A DNA stretch of 64,000 nucleotides from Hemibagrus wyckioides (GCF_019097595.1 NC_080720.1:31553352-31617351); one strand, 5' to 3'; shown: positions 1-36,323, counted from the first letter of the stretch. A program made the numbers and translations. The notes: generated from the letters alone by a model not told the origin.

Positions 1-958
1 CTTACATAGCTGTCACTCGAAACATTTGTGTATAATATCATGCATATAAAGTAAAATTCAAGGTACATTCCCAAATAATAACAGAGCGATGACGGCATTC
101 TACCGAAAACCCCGACTAAAACAATCCCCATAAACTTCATGGTGTTGTTTAAATGTCATTCTTGTTCACCTCGAGTGGCCTCCAGGCACATCTGGATGGC
201 AGCTGTGTCGCCTGCCATAAATAGACCCGAGATTCAGCCAAGAAACAGCGAGTTGGACTTCGTTTGAACAGATATGTGACTAATGAGGGTCTTTTAAACA
301 CTTTATTTTTTTTCTCATGCTTGCTTTCGCGTCGTCCAGAGCACCGATGTAGTGAGATTGCGGAAAGCTACAGGTTTGGGGGAATATTTTTTAGCAGAAA
401 TAAACAATCCAATTAGTCATGGGAAGTGAGAGAACATTGACTTAAAGCACCCAGTTTGTTTTCTTTGCTGTCTCTAAAGAAGTAATGCTTCTTTAATCGT
501 TGTTGTCCTCGAACGAGGAGCTCTCGTAAACATCCCCGCACTCCTACGTACACCTCAGTCCTGTATTTTTAGTCCAAAATATGTCCATAAAAATTAAGCC
601 GTGTTTGTGCGGCTCGTGTCTGTACCGCGATTTATGTCACAGATGAATGGAAATACGTCACAGAGGAGCTCTGAGTAGGAGGCGTTCTCCGTTAGATTAG
701 AGGAACGGCTCCAGCGAGCTGTCTGTGGCTCGGGCCTACGGATTTCCTTACACTTCTATTTTGGAGCCACGGGGCCTGTTTTTAGTTATTAAAAAACCCA
801 CAGCATCGTACAAAAGCATTGTGAAAATAATTGGGAAACGCTCGCTATGTGCCCCGCCTCACTAGCCACTTTTCTTTCTTTTCTTTTTTTTCATATGAAT
901 TGATTAGCAAACACATTTATGATGTGTGTGTACATGAAACTTATGTATCTGAATACTG

Positions 959-1010
<52 letters not shown>

Positions 1011-1140
1011 GATATATAGAGTGTTTTGGAGTCTTACACAGTGATTTTCTGGAATTTGTGCAAAAAACGTCTGTGGATGTATAAAAATCTGCATTAAATT
1101 CCAAATGATTATCCAGTTAATGCAACTAACTGAACTGTTA
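1..1140. other. Left flank, no gene recognised
   Basis: I see no convincing exon, splice pair or conserved protein here. The sequence is ordinary unique-looking vertebrate DNA up to a TA dinucleotide run at about 961-1007. The short open frames around 890-1145 come from that run and carry no recognisable domain. An upstream gene beyond the window, or regulatory DNA, cannot be excluded. Confidence 0.6.
961..1007. repeat. (TA)n microsatellite
   Basis: An uninterrupted TA dinucleotide tract, read directly from the sequence, about 130 bp before the large ACTC satellite begins. Confidence 0.95.
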
Positions 1141-4100
1141 CTCACTCATTCACTCACTCACTCACTCACTCACTCATTTACTCACTCTCACACTCATTTA
1201 ATCACACACTCATTTACTCACTCTCACACTCATTTAATCACACTCATTTACTCACTCTCACACTTCACTCTTTCACTCACTCACTCACTGATTCACTCAC
1301 TGATTCCCTCACTCACTCACTCACTCACTGATTCCCTCACTCACTCACTCACTCACTGATTCCCTCACTCACTCACTGATTCACTCACTGATTCCCTCAC
1401 TCACTCACTCACTCACTGATTCACTCACTCACTCACTGATTCCCTCACTCACTCATTTACTCACTCACTCACTGATTCCCTCACTCACTCACTCACTCAC
1501 TGATTCCCTCACTCACTCACTCACTCACTCACTGATTCCCTCACTGATTCCCTCACTCACTCACTCACTCACTCATTTACTCACTCACTCACTGATTTAC
1601 TGATTCACTCACACACTCACTCACTCACTCACACACTCACTCACTCACTCACACACTGATTCACTCACACTGAATCACTCACTCACTGACACCCTGATTC
1701 ACTCACTCACTCACTCATTTACTCACTCACTCACTCGCTCTTTTACTCACTCTTTTACTCACTCACTCACTCACTCACTCATTTACTCACAGACTCACTC
1801 ACACACTGATTCACTCACTCACTCACTCACTCATTTACTCACTCACTCACTCACTCACTGATTCACTCACACACTCAATCACTCACTCACTGACACACTG
1901 ATTCACTCACTCACTCACTCATTTACTCACTCACTCACTCGCTCTTTTACTCACTCTTTTACTCACTCACTCACTCACTCACTCACTCATTTACTCACAG
2001 ACTCACTCACACACTGATTCACTCACTCACTCATTTACTCACTCACTCACTCACTGATTCACTCACACACTCAATCACTCTCTCACTCACTCACACACAC
2101 ACTGATTCACTCACACACTCAATCACTCACTCACTGACACACTGATTCACTCACTCATTCACTCACTCACTCATTTACTCACTCACTCATTTACTCACTC
2201 ACTCACTCACTCACTCATTTACTCACTCACTCATTTAATCACTCATTTACTCACACACTCACTCATTTACTCACTCACTCACTCACTCATTTACTCACAC
2301 ACTCACTCACTCATTTACTCACACACTCACTCACTCATTTACTCACTCACTCACTCATTTACTCACTCACTCACTCATTTACTCACACACTCACTCACTC
2401 ATTTACTCACTCACTCACTCATTTACTCACTCACTCACTCATTTACTCACACACTCACTCACTCATTTACTCACACACTCACTCACTCATTTACTCACAC
2501 ACTCACTCACTCATTTACTCACTCACTCACTCATTTACTCACTCACTCACTCATTTACTCACTCACTCACTCACACTCATTTACTCACTCACTCACTCAC
2601 TCATTTACTCACACACTCACTCATTTACTCACTCATTTACTCACTCACTCACTCACTCATTTACTCTCACTCACTCACTCATTTACTCACTCACTCACTC
2701 ACTCACTCATTTACTCACTCACTCACTCACTCATTTACTCACTCACTCACTCATTTACTCACTCATTTACTCACTCACTCACTCACTCACTCACTCATTT
2801 ACTCACTCACTCACTCACTCATTTACTCACTCACTCACTCACTCATTTACTCACTCACTCACTCATTTACTCACTCACTCACTCATTTACTCACACACTC
2901 ACTCACTCATTTACTCACACACTCACTCATTTACTCACTCATTTACTCACTCACTCACTCACTCACTCATTTACTCACACACTCACTCACTCATTTACTC
3001 ACACACTCACTCACTCATTTACTCACACACTCACTCACTCATTTACTCACACACTCACTCACTCATTTACTCACACACTCACTCATTTACTCACACACTC
3101 ACTCACTCATTTACTCACACACTCACTCACTCATTTACTCACACACTCACTCACTCATTTACTCACACACTCACTCACTCATTTACTCACACACTCACTC
3201 ACTCATTTACTCACACACTCACTCACTCATTTACTCACACACTCACTCACTCATTTACTCACTCACTCACTCACTCATTTACTCACACACTCACTCACTC
3301 ATTTACTCACACACTCATTTACTCACACACTCACTCACTCATTTACTCACACACTCACTCACTCATTTACTCACACACTCACTCACTCATTTACTCACAC
3401 ACTCACTCACTCACTCACTCACTCATGTACTCACTCACTCACACACTCACTCACTCACTCATTTACTCACACACTCACTCATTTACTCACACACTCACTC
3501 ATTTACTCACACACTCACTCACTCATTTACTCACTCACTCATTTACTCACTCACTCATTTACTCACACACTCACTCACTCATTTACTCACACACTCACTC
3601 ATTTACTCACACACTCACTCACTCATTTACTCACACACTCACTCACCCATTTACTCACTCATTTACTCACTCATTCATGTACTCACTCACTCACTCACTC
3701 ACTCATTTACTCACACACTCATTTACTCACACACTCACTCACTCACTCATTTACTCACACACTCACTCACTCATTTACTCACACACTCACTCACTCATTT
3801 ACTCACTCACTCACTCACTCATTTACTCACTCACTCATTTACTCACACACTCACTCACTCATTTACTCACACACTCACTCACTCATTTACTCACTCACTC
3901 ACTCATTTACTCACTCACACACTCACTCACTCATTTACTCACACACTCACTCACTCACTCATTTACTCACTCACTCACTCATTTACTCACTCACTCACTC
4001 ACTCATTTACTCACTCACTCACTCACTCATTTACTCACTCACTCATTTACTCACACACTCACTCACTCATTTACTCACACACTCACTCACTCATTTACTC

Positions 4101-5930
4101 ACTCACACACTCACTCACTCATTTACTCACTCACTCACTCACTCATTTACTCACTCACTCACTCATTTACTCACTCACTCACTCACTCACTCATTTACTC
4201 ACACACTCACTCATTTACTCACTCACTCACTCATTTACTCACTCACTCACTCACTCACTCACTCATTTACTCACTCACTCACTCACTCATTTACTCACTC
4301 ACTCACTCACTCATTTACTCACTCACTCATTTACTCACTCACTCACTCACTCACTCATTTACTCACACACTCACTCATTTACTCACTCACTCACACACTC
4401 ACTCATTTACTCACTCACTCACTCACTCACTCATTTACTCACACACTCACTCACTCACTCACTCATTTACTCACACACTCACTCACTCATTTACTCACAC
4501 ACTCACTCACTCATTTACTCACTCACTCACTCACTCATTTACTCACTCACTCATTTACTCACACACTCACTCACTCACTCACTCATTTACTCACTCACTC
4601 ACTCACTCACTCACTCATTTACTCTCTCACTCATTTACTCACACACTCACTCACTCATTTACTCACTCACTCATTTACTCACTCACTCACTCACTCACTC
4701 ACTCATTTACTCACTCACTCATTTACTCACACACTCACTCATTTACTCACTCACTCACTCACACACTCACTCACTCACTCATTTACTCACACACTCACTC
4801 ACTCATTTACTCACACACTCAATCACTCACTCACTCATTTACTCACTCACTCACTCACTCATTTACTCACTCACTCATTTACTCACTCACTCATTTACTC
4901 ACACACTTACTCATTTACTCACACACTTACTCACTCATTTACTCACACACTCACTCATTTACTCACACACTTACTCACTCATTTACTCACACACTTACTC
5001 ACTCATTTACTCACACACTTACTCACTCATTTACTCACACACTCACTCATTTACTCACACACTTACTCACTCATTTACTCACACACTCACTCACTCATTT
5101 ACTCACTCACTCATTTACTCACACACTCAATCACTCACTCACTCACTCAATCACTCACTCACTCACTCACTCATTTACTCACTCACTCACTCACTCACTC
5201 ATTTACTCACACACTCACTCATTTACTCACACACTGATTCACTCACACACTCACTCACTCATTTACTCACACACTCAATCACTCACTCACTCATTTACTC
5301 ACTCATTTACTCACTCACTCACTCATTTACTCACACACTGATTCACTCACACACTCACCCACTCATTTACTGACACACTCAATCACTCACTCACTCATTT
5401 ACTCACTCACTCACTCATTTACTCACACACTCACCCATTTACTCACTCACTCACTCACTCATTTACTCACACACTCACTCACTCATTTACTCACACACTC
5501 ACTCACTCATTTACTCACTCACTCACTCACTCACTCACTCACTCATTTACTCACTCACTCACTCATTTACTCACACACTCACTCACTCATTTACTCACAC
5601 ACTGATTCACTCACACACTCACTCACTCATTTACTCACTCACTCACACACACTGATTCACTCACTCATTCACTCACTCATTTACTCACACACTCACCCAT
5701 TTACTCACTCACTCACTCATTTACTCACACACTCACTCACTCATTTACTCACACACTCACTCACTCATTTACTCACTCACTCACTCACTCACTCATTTAC
5801 TCACACACTCACTCACTCATTTACTCACACACTGATTCACTCACACACTCACTCACTCATTTACTCACTCACTCACACACACTGATTCACTCACTGATTC
5901 ACTCACTCATTCACTCACTTCACTTCACTG
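1141..5930. repeat. ACTC-based satellite array, about 4.8 kb
   Basis: The array is built of 4-bp words, overwhelmingly ACTC with ATTT and ACAC, and less often ATTC, CTGA or AATC variants. In the central part the words form recurring 20-28 bp blocks such as ACTC-ATTT-ACTC-ACAC-ACTC-ACTC. The left part (about 1,260-2,150) is more diverged and contains ctgattc and cagactc variants. A segment with a distinctive gctcttttactc marker at about 1,737 recurs at about 1,941, so a roughly 204 bp unit was duplicated. None of the three common words creates a stop in the register used, so long apparent open frames of repeating Thr-His-Ser-Leu occur (up to 638 codons at 3,425-5,341). They are not genes. Confidence 0.97.
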
Positions 5931-6705
5931 TTTTTTCATCTCCAGTCTTCAGATTTGTCATTACGATATTTCTGATGTGTGTAACGTGGCTCAGTGTGTG
6001 TAAAGTGCAGCACCAGCAGTTTTTTTTGCGGAGCGTACGTTGATGTTACGCTGAGGTGTTTATAGTATCACACGTTTAAACAGTTTACACCGCTGATCAC
6101 CAACCGTCTCTGTTCCTGGACATCTACCACCTCCACAACTCTGTTCCAGCCCTGAACCATGACTTCTGTTCCAGATAATTAGATAAACCATCATCATGGG
6201 TGAACCGAAGCTGCAGCCGAACCCAGTACGACCTCCGGGTCCTGTGAGCACGTTTAACTGGGAATGGAACGTTAGACTGGGAGTGTTCATAAGAACTGGT
6301 CCCTGTCCACGCTCTTAAAAGGGACGGTTCTATGTGGAACCTGAAATGCTTCTATAACTTGCTTCATATATGGACCCTCAAAATGGTTCTTTATATATTT
6401 AAGGAGTTGATTGAAAAGAAGCGACTGTTTCTAAAAAGATCTCTTTTTCAAATAATTTAAGGCTTCTTCTTTTTCTTCTTCCTCTTCATCTTCTTCATAT
6501 CATTATGATAATTATTATTACATATAAATCTAAACAAGAAAATTCATTCAATTTAAATTGGTCTAACACTGTAAATGTATTTCAGCCAAAAAACCAACAT
6601 GGTGTTATGATGTCATAATGACAGTGAAACTCCTCCCACTTATTGACATGTTTCATCATTCCAATTTGAATTCTCTCACAAATTTAAACAACTCTTTGAT
6701 CTTTT

Positions 6706-6742
<37 letters not shown>

Positions 6743-8579
6743 ACAAACAAACAAACAAACAAACAAATGTAATTTCAAAACATCTCGCGTCATTTTCTAC
6801 ATAGAAATACAACTCCCAAAAGTAATGACACCCTAACGGTTTCACCTTACACATTCTTTAGATTATAGAGCCAGGTTTATATAAGAGGTTCATGGCTCTG
6901 CACGGGTTCTACATAGAACCATTTTTTTGGCAGGAAAAGGTTCGGATGGACAAGTCCAGAACCCCAAGGAACTTTTTTGTGTTTTTTAAAAGTGCTTGTT
7001 GACTACATTATTTGGAGTCAAAGGACAGGTTTGTTATCAGCTACAGCTTGTTTTTGATATTGAATTTGTAGTATTTTGTGAGATGATTACTGTATATACA
7101 GCATAATGTTGCGCGAATGACTTTTCTGACGACAAACAATGAATCCATACACAAGTATTTTTAAAAATGCATTTTACTCCATCAGGTATACTGACTGAGT
7201 TTAATCTGATAATCTGATTATAAAAGATCTGCCTACATCCCTGGACTCAATTATCCAGATCATCTTCGCCGGACTCGGACTGTTGCAATCCTGCAGTTGT
7301 GAGAGGCGCTGATGATTTTCGAGGCAGGTGCTACAGCAGCAGATCAGTCCTCCATCCAGACGTAATTACACGGCGGGCGAGTTTGTACAGACATGAAATT
7401 AAAATCCTGTAATTAGTCGAGTTGTTGGTGCGGCGGAGATATCAGGACGTCACCGTTTCCGGCCGGGACTTTCATCCAGACAGGAATACCCTGCATCACT
7501 CGCCACTGCAATTTGATCATCAGCCTATGATCCTCTTGTGGTTGTGGAAGCCTTACCATGGAATACCATCTGTCTGCATCAGCACAAGTCTTTCAGATTT
7601 TCTGTGCAGGACAGGATTACGGTGCAGAATATAGTAACGGGCAGGTTATAAGGCACGTCTCTTACAGAGAGTTGAAGTTGGTCTTTAGCATTAGGACGTG
7701 AATACGCTTTATGGTTGATACTGTTGGATCCAAGTCCAGACTGGTCTCGGAGCAGCCTGGTGGCAAATAGTTTCAAACAGTGCTAGCAGTGGACCGTGAG
7801 AGCAGCCTTCAGACAGCCAACTATGTACCGACTGAGCACGTAGTCTTACCATCAAACCCGAGACAGGAGGAAGGAGGGGGCAGAAGTCTCAGGCAGGAGT
7901 AGAGAGGATGTGTGTGGTTGTGTGGAAGGTGGGGGTTTGGTTCAGGGGGGAGGCGGGTGGTGGTGGTGGAGGTGGAAGAAAACAAGTCGAGTCATAATTG
8001 CACGCGTAGGCTGACACATCTGGAATGACCACTTTTTGGCTCCGAGCCACAGTCTACACTGCTCCTGAAAAAATAAAGAAATTTTTTTTGCTTGCTCCTC
8101 AAAGCTGTGCCTTAATGGCTTTGGCACTTCTCTCCAGTGCTGCTGCTAAATTTGTACCCCCCTCTCCTCCCACCTCTGTGTTGGAGCGTGTGGGCCGAAA
8201 ATGACACCATTATTTTCACCAGACTGTTTTCCTTCAGAGAGAGCGAGAGAGAGAGGAAGTGGAGGTGAGTCGTTCTGGCAAAAGCAGCGCTCTCGAGACC
8301 GGACTATAGACACTTTCTCACACACATACACAGATTCAGCTCTACACCACCCCCTTATGTGCCAGAGCATTGCTACACTTCAGCACTCGCTGGCTTCGAC
8401 TCCTTATCCCGCTAGTGTTAAATGTCTGACTGCTCTGTAGGACATTATTGGATTCAGTGCTCTGCTCTTGGAAAAGGTCTTCCTAAAATAGAACCAAGAA
8501 TATAACCTGGATCTTATCTTTGTCGTTTAAACACGCCTGCTTTCACATAGATACATTTTCGCTATATGAAATTTACCTG
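5931..8579. other. Intergenic, no gene seen
   Basis: No exon with matching phase and splice sites was found. The stretch contains two segments rich in 'ggttct / agaacc' words (about 6,285-6,370 and 6,885-6,985), typical of short palindromic fish interspersed repeats. It also has an AAAT/AAAC tetranucleotide tract at 6,707-6,765 and short GA-rich patches near 8,230-8,260. It may carry upstream regulatory DNA of abcc6, but nothing specific can be supported. Confidence 0.5.
6707..6765. repeat. (AAAT)n(AAAC)n compound microsatellite
   Basis: About eight AAAT units run directly into about six AAAC units, read from the sequence. Confidence 0.9.
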
Positions 8580-8720
8580 AAACTTGACCACATCTGAGGA
8601 TACTGCACCCCCATGCATGAATATGGTGAATACAAACTGCTGTATTATTTCAATTTCTAATTTTATACGCCAGACTGGTGACTCATCTGGTGTTTGCTCA
8701 TATTGGAGAACGTCTTCCTT
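8580..8720 (+). repeat. Unit of a diverged duplication (copy at 9,550-9,690)
   Basis: This block and the one at 9,550-9,690 share a series of words in the same order: 'gaccacatct.aggat', 'gaatacaaac', 'tctaatttta', then 'ccagactggtga' and 'catattgga'. Both copies run in the same direction. The block lies directly upstream of the relic exon-1 copy. It therefore looks like part of an old local duplication rather than a mobile element, although an unrecognised repeat family is possible. Confidence 0.6.
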
Positions 8721-8805
8721 AAGAGACTCGCACGCTCATCCGAGCCGAGAAACAAAACCAGACCGGAGAGAAGATGTGTGATGTGCTTCAGGATCAGGAC
8801 AGTGA

Positions 8806-8847
8806 CTGGACACTCTCTGCAGTCTCAGTGACCTTGAGCCTGTTTGC
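8806..8847 (+). pseudogene. Relic copy of abcc6 exon 1
   Basis: The 42 bases align without gaps to the coding part of abcc6 exon 1 at 12,080-12,121 and match at 34 positions by hand count. The start codon position reads CTG instead of ATG, and codons 9, 11, 13 and 14 are changed. The donor gtgagt has become gtgcgc. Similarity extends upstream (shared words 'aacaaaacc', 'gtgtga', 'gcttcagga.caggaYagtga'). Weaker similarity appears downstream in the intron ('tgatcacatga' followed by 'tgcctc' near 9,354 and 12,230). No second exon copy was found. I read it as the remnant of a tandem duplication of the 5' end of abcc6. A non-ATG alternative first exon is less likely. Confidence 0.7.
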
Positions 8848-9549
8848 GTGCGCGATCGGGAGCATGGGCATCTAACTTTAACCCTCAAAGGTTTAGTATT
8901 ATGTAAGCGATACACTTCCCGTGCTGTTACAGGAAAATAATCAATGTCCAGGTGGTGTGATGTAGCTGTTTGAGCTACTGTTATCACATCACACTAAGTG
9001 CTGGATGTTCAGCTCAAAGTGTTTTTTTTATTTTATACTAATTAAATTTATTTTTAAAGCTCAAAAACAGGTTCCTGTTATCATTTATCATTTTACAGCA
9101 GCTATAAAGTCTCTTGAAGTTTAGCAGACAACAAAAAATGCAATTTATGACAGCTTGAATGTTACAAAGCACTAACACCTTCCATAAATGTTTCATAAAC
9201 ATCAGTATCCTTAATCAGTTTATTCGAAGCTGCACTACTGTCAGGGACGCTGTTATAGAAAACACCTTCTGACCAATGAGAATCCAGGACTCACCAGCAT
9301 GAGCTTATGTACTGCATTTTCTGATCGTTAGCTGCGGCATCCTGTGTACGATATGATCACATGACCAAATGGTGCCTCGTTACTTATTCATTGGACAAGC
9401 AAATTCAATCGTATATGCAAATGAGTTTGACGGAAAGGGCTTGCCGGGCGTGGGATGGGTTAAAAATGGCCACATGAACACTATGTCAGGTTTCCTTTCA
9501 AAACAAAGGAAATAACAATGCGAATACACCCAAAGAGCATCTTAGTATC

Positions 9550-9690
9550 CTGACCACATCTTAGGATGTTTCCCTGCCACCCACGACATTCTCAGGTCGA
9601 ATACAAACAGTAGAACCTATGTTTAATTTAGACTGTTTTCTAATTTTAGAACCCAGACTGGTGATTCATTGCGTTTTCATATTGGACTAA
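9550..9690 (+). repeat. Second unit of the diverged duplication
   Basis: Partner of the block at 8,580-8,720 in the same orientation, about 970 bp apart. If both blocks are the 5' edges of a duplicated segment, the segment carrying the functional exon 1 (12,080) has since gained about 2.3 kb. Confidence 0.55.
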
Positions 9691-11396
9691 CTATGAGGTC
9701 AATACAGGACACTGTGAATGGTATATACTTTCACTAAAATCCAATTAAAAAAAAAAAAGTCTCTCGGCTGTGTAAAGCCTGTAGAATCGGTTTGGCCCAC
9801 CGCATTGTACCGTGGTTTAAACCGATATTTAGACTGTTATTTAGATGTCTGGTCTTGATTAGGACAAAAACAAGGCAAGATAAAGTGGCATCTTGGATAT
9901 GCCCCATGGGATGGCTGTTTAATGTTTCATAAGCCATAACTACTGTTGGATGTAAACAAACTCCAGAGCCGCCCCCTCCCGCTCTCAGGGGCTGTGTTAT
10001 TGCTGTAGTCGCGTGTGGCAGTTTTTTCTCGCGGCGTTCCGGGCTTGCTTCCTCCCGTTTCTGCTACTTCAGACGTAATAACATGGTCGCTCGGTTGTCT
10101 AGAGCCAGTTAGTCAAACCCTCTGTGGCTTCGTGGTTAACCAGCAAGAATGCCTCCATTCATCTATTTGTCTAACGCCTCTGGTATTGTTTACACTCTGC
10201 TAGAGATGGGCGCTTTATATATGTATGTTTTTATTTTTTCGGCATTTGGCAGATGCTCTTCTATATGAACCGACAACAATATTATGATCTATTGTTGACA
10301 TTATGATCTATTACTGACGTTATGATTTATTACTGACAGGTTTGTAAACAGCTGTGGACAGAGGTGACCACCGGTCTCGAGGGCTACTGGGTTCAGGTTC
10401 AGTAGGTTCAGTTCGCTCAATCAACTCAACTTCTAGAGCTAATTAAAGGCCTTTTCTAAGAATCTGCGAATGATAGAAAACAGGCTGATACACAATTTGG
10501 TCTTTCACATCCCACACATGTGAAAGTCACCAATTTAGCATAGCGTATTCCAGGTTACCTCATTTCAGTCCAGCGCAGTTTACTGGACACTAAGTTAAAC
10601 TGGCAATTTCAACTGGTGAGTCAGATCAAAGCATTCAAGATCACAAAATTGTGCTGGATGCCAACTTTCCAGGATGGGAATTAGAAAACCCTGTCGTAGG
10701 CCCATTGTAAACGTTCGGTAGAGTCAGTTTTTGGACCTTCGTAGATTTTAGAGATTCTTACTAAGGCCTTTCAAGCATTTTGCACGTTATCATACAAGAA
10801 TCACTGGGTTTGTGCCGATTGCATAACTTCTTGCTAAGTCTATGTGCCAAAACTGGGAAAATAAATAAACACGGATGACCCAGAAAAGCAAAGGGATCAC
10901 CCGATTAGGACGGCACGTGTGCTGTTTTCAGTGGTTGACCAGGCTGAACAATAATTAACCATAATACATTGAAATTCCGTGCCAAGTAAGTGTGACTCAA
11001 TCCAAGTCAAACTCGGGTTCAGAGATACAGTGGCTGCAGGGGCTGTAGTTCCATGCAACTGTTGGAGGATTGAAGTGTAAATAGGTTTGCAGACACGCAA
11101 TTATTTGCACCTCCTGAAGAAAAGCAGTGCAGATATTTGCTCTGCTGTAGAACACGTCTTGACACGGACGGCGTGGGTCGGCTCATCCAGTCGTCGGTTT
11201 TTCCATGTCTTGGCTGCGGCTCTCTGGCTGAAGGTCGACCTAAAACTTTCCGCCGGTGCGCCTGGCTTTTCCAGAGCTTCAGACCATGATGACTAGCATC
11301 TGTTGGGCTGATGTTAGCTCATGACAGAACACTGAGAGCTTCAAAAGAGACAGACATAATACAAATCTGTCTGTCTGTTTTAGTAGTGCTGATCTG

Positions 11397-11432
<36 letters not shown>

Positions 11433-12079
11433 AGTGAGGACAGGTCAGTTGTCTCTGGACTGCTAAATACTGGCACACTCCCCTTTCCAAGAACTGTCAC
11501 GCTCGGGACTCTGATCTCGCAGATCCTATAGAGCGATTACTGTATAGCTAGATGGTATAGAATGTAAGCATGCACTGCCCTTTGCATCCTAGAGGTCATT
11601 CGATGACTTTACCCCGAACCGAGCTGATGTTTTGATAAAGATCTCCAGCCGGCGTGTTTTCATGTGAGAGAGAATGGGAGGGGAATAGAGGGCAGAGTGA
11701 CAGAGATAGGGAGGGAGGGAAGAAACGGAGAAAAGGGAGGGATAGAGAAAAAGAGAGCGGGAACATGTGAACAGGAGGAGGGAGAAATGAGAGAGAGAGA
11801 GAATATAACCACCCACCTAAGTGGCCAACAGCCATAAAACAGCCCGTCTTCCAAACAGTCTCAGAAACAAGGAGCTCTCAGTCGCAAGGTGTATGAGAGA
11901 GGAAAGAGAGAGAGAGTGAGAGGAGAGACGAAAAACTCCATAAAGAGCATTTGCTAAGAGAAAGAGAGAGAGAGAGTTGGACTTACACTCACCTGCTCTT
12001 GCATCCCGTGCTGAATAACAAAACCGTGAAGTGAAGTATACGTGTGAAACCTGTGGTAGCTTCAGGAACAGGAGAGTGA
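9691..12079. promoter_or_regulatory. Upstream region of abcc6, promoter not resolved
   Basis: No exon is recognised. The stretch has a GT dinucleotide run (about 11,399-11,430) and a purine-rich, GA-dominated segment at about 11,665-11,975 ending roughly 100 bp before the abcc6 ATG. No clear TATA box or CpG cluster is visible. The transcription start and 5' UTR are presumably inside the last few hundred bases, by position only. Confidence 0.4.
11399..11430. repeat. (GT)n microsatellite
   Basis: Uninterrupted GT dinucleotide tract upstream of abcc6. Confidence 0.9.
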
Positions 12080-35071
<22,992 letters not shown>

Positions 35072-36240
35072 ATGTGTGCTCTCAAGCTGTGCTCTGAACT
35101 GGTTTCGTAGCACGCTGGCGCAACCTTGTGGTGGCCACCGTGCATCGGTCACACCGGGAGGCCTCCCCCTGCTGGTCAGTGTCATAATCCAGAAAGAAAG
35201 AAAAGCTATAAAAGCAACATGGTGCTTCAGTAAATAGGAAGGATAATGATTTCCAGAAATTCCAAGCATGTTTTACTTTTTTTTGTTTTGTTTTACAAAG
35301 GCACAATCATTTATTATCCATTGAAGCTAAGCTGAAAACTTATATGCTCAGGTCAACATGCTTGAGTGCACCAGAAGTGCACGTAGTAACCCTTTGGAAC
35401 TGGAAGATCTCTCAGTTTCTTTCATCTCGTCTCATGAGCTGAGGAGACACATGAGGAAACGAGGTGTAAATAACTGTACATAAACAAGAGACAAGCGGCA
35501 CTGTGCGTGTCCTAGCTACACCAAATGGCCTAAAGATTTCCAAATACATCGAGAATGTGAACGAAGCTAAGCACTCCGACGCTTAATGAAAGGGAACGTG
35601 CAGATCGCCAGGGCTGCACCGTGCTTCCTTGTAGGAGATGATCGGTGGGGAAACGAGTTTACCGACAGCGTCGCAAACACTCCATCCGCAGGAAACGTTC
35701 TCCAGAGTGGCTCTATATTGAGACTCACTCGGAAACCATTTCAGCTTTTTTTTTTTTTACGAGGGCGTCTAAGGAGGAACACGGTCTGGAAGTCCAACTA
35801 TGTTGCGGTGGCTGTTTATTTCTAGCAAAGTAAACACATAAAAGGTTCAAAATGAAGAGTACACAAAAAGACTTATTTTTTTCTATTTAAAATAAATACC
35901 GCAAAATCCAGATCTTGATCCTATTTGAATGATTACAAATAGCAGTGATCGAGAAAATGGGATACATTACACTTGATTTTGTACAATTTTAAAGATTTTG
36001 CACTTTTTTAAAAATCCATAAAAATGTAATATTTTATATAATATATAACAGCTCTCTGTTACTGTAACTCAATAGAGAAGCTGCTCTGAAAACAAGGTTA
36101 CAACTCGATGCCAAGTGGAAAGTTCAGGTGCCTTTTTTCGCAGTTATTTATACGTGCTGTTTTACATTTGCAGTTGGTTTTCTATGTATTTTTATCTGTA
36201 TATGTAAGAAAAAAATAAACTTTAAGACGAGAATCTGTTG
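35072..36240 (+). other. abcc6: abcc6 3' UTR (inferred)
   Basis: The sequence from the TAA stop to just after the AATAAA at 36,214-36,219 contains no exon or strong repeat. The extent is inferred from the poly(A) signal only; an earlier end is possible. Confidence 0.55.
36214..36219 (+). terminator. abcc6 poly(A) signal candidate
   Basis: A canonical AATAAA 1.1 kb past the abcc6 stop, followed within about 20 bases by a GT-containing downstream stretch ('ctgttgagt'). Confidence 0.6.
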
Positions 36241-36323
36241 AGTATTGAAAATGTCTGCATTCACACCACATTTAGCCACAGACACAAAAAACCACTGGCA
36301 AGAAATCTGAGTACCAAACTATA

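Noticed and set aside
3425..5341. 638-codon open frame of Thr-His-Ser-Leu repeats
   Set aside because: It arises because ACTC/ATTT/ACAC words contain no stop in this register. There is no start context, no domain and no conserved gene structure; it is satellite DNA.
1141..5930. CRISPR-like regular repeats
   Set aside because: There are no unique spacers; both 'repeat' and 'spacer' are the same tetramers, and the genome is a vertebrate.
6060..6290. Possible exon on the minus strand
   Set aside because: Repeat-like sequence, no domain, and no matching splice partners.
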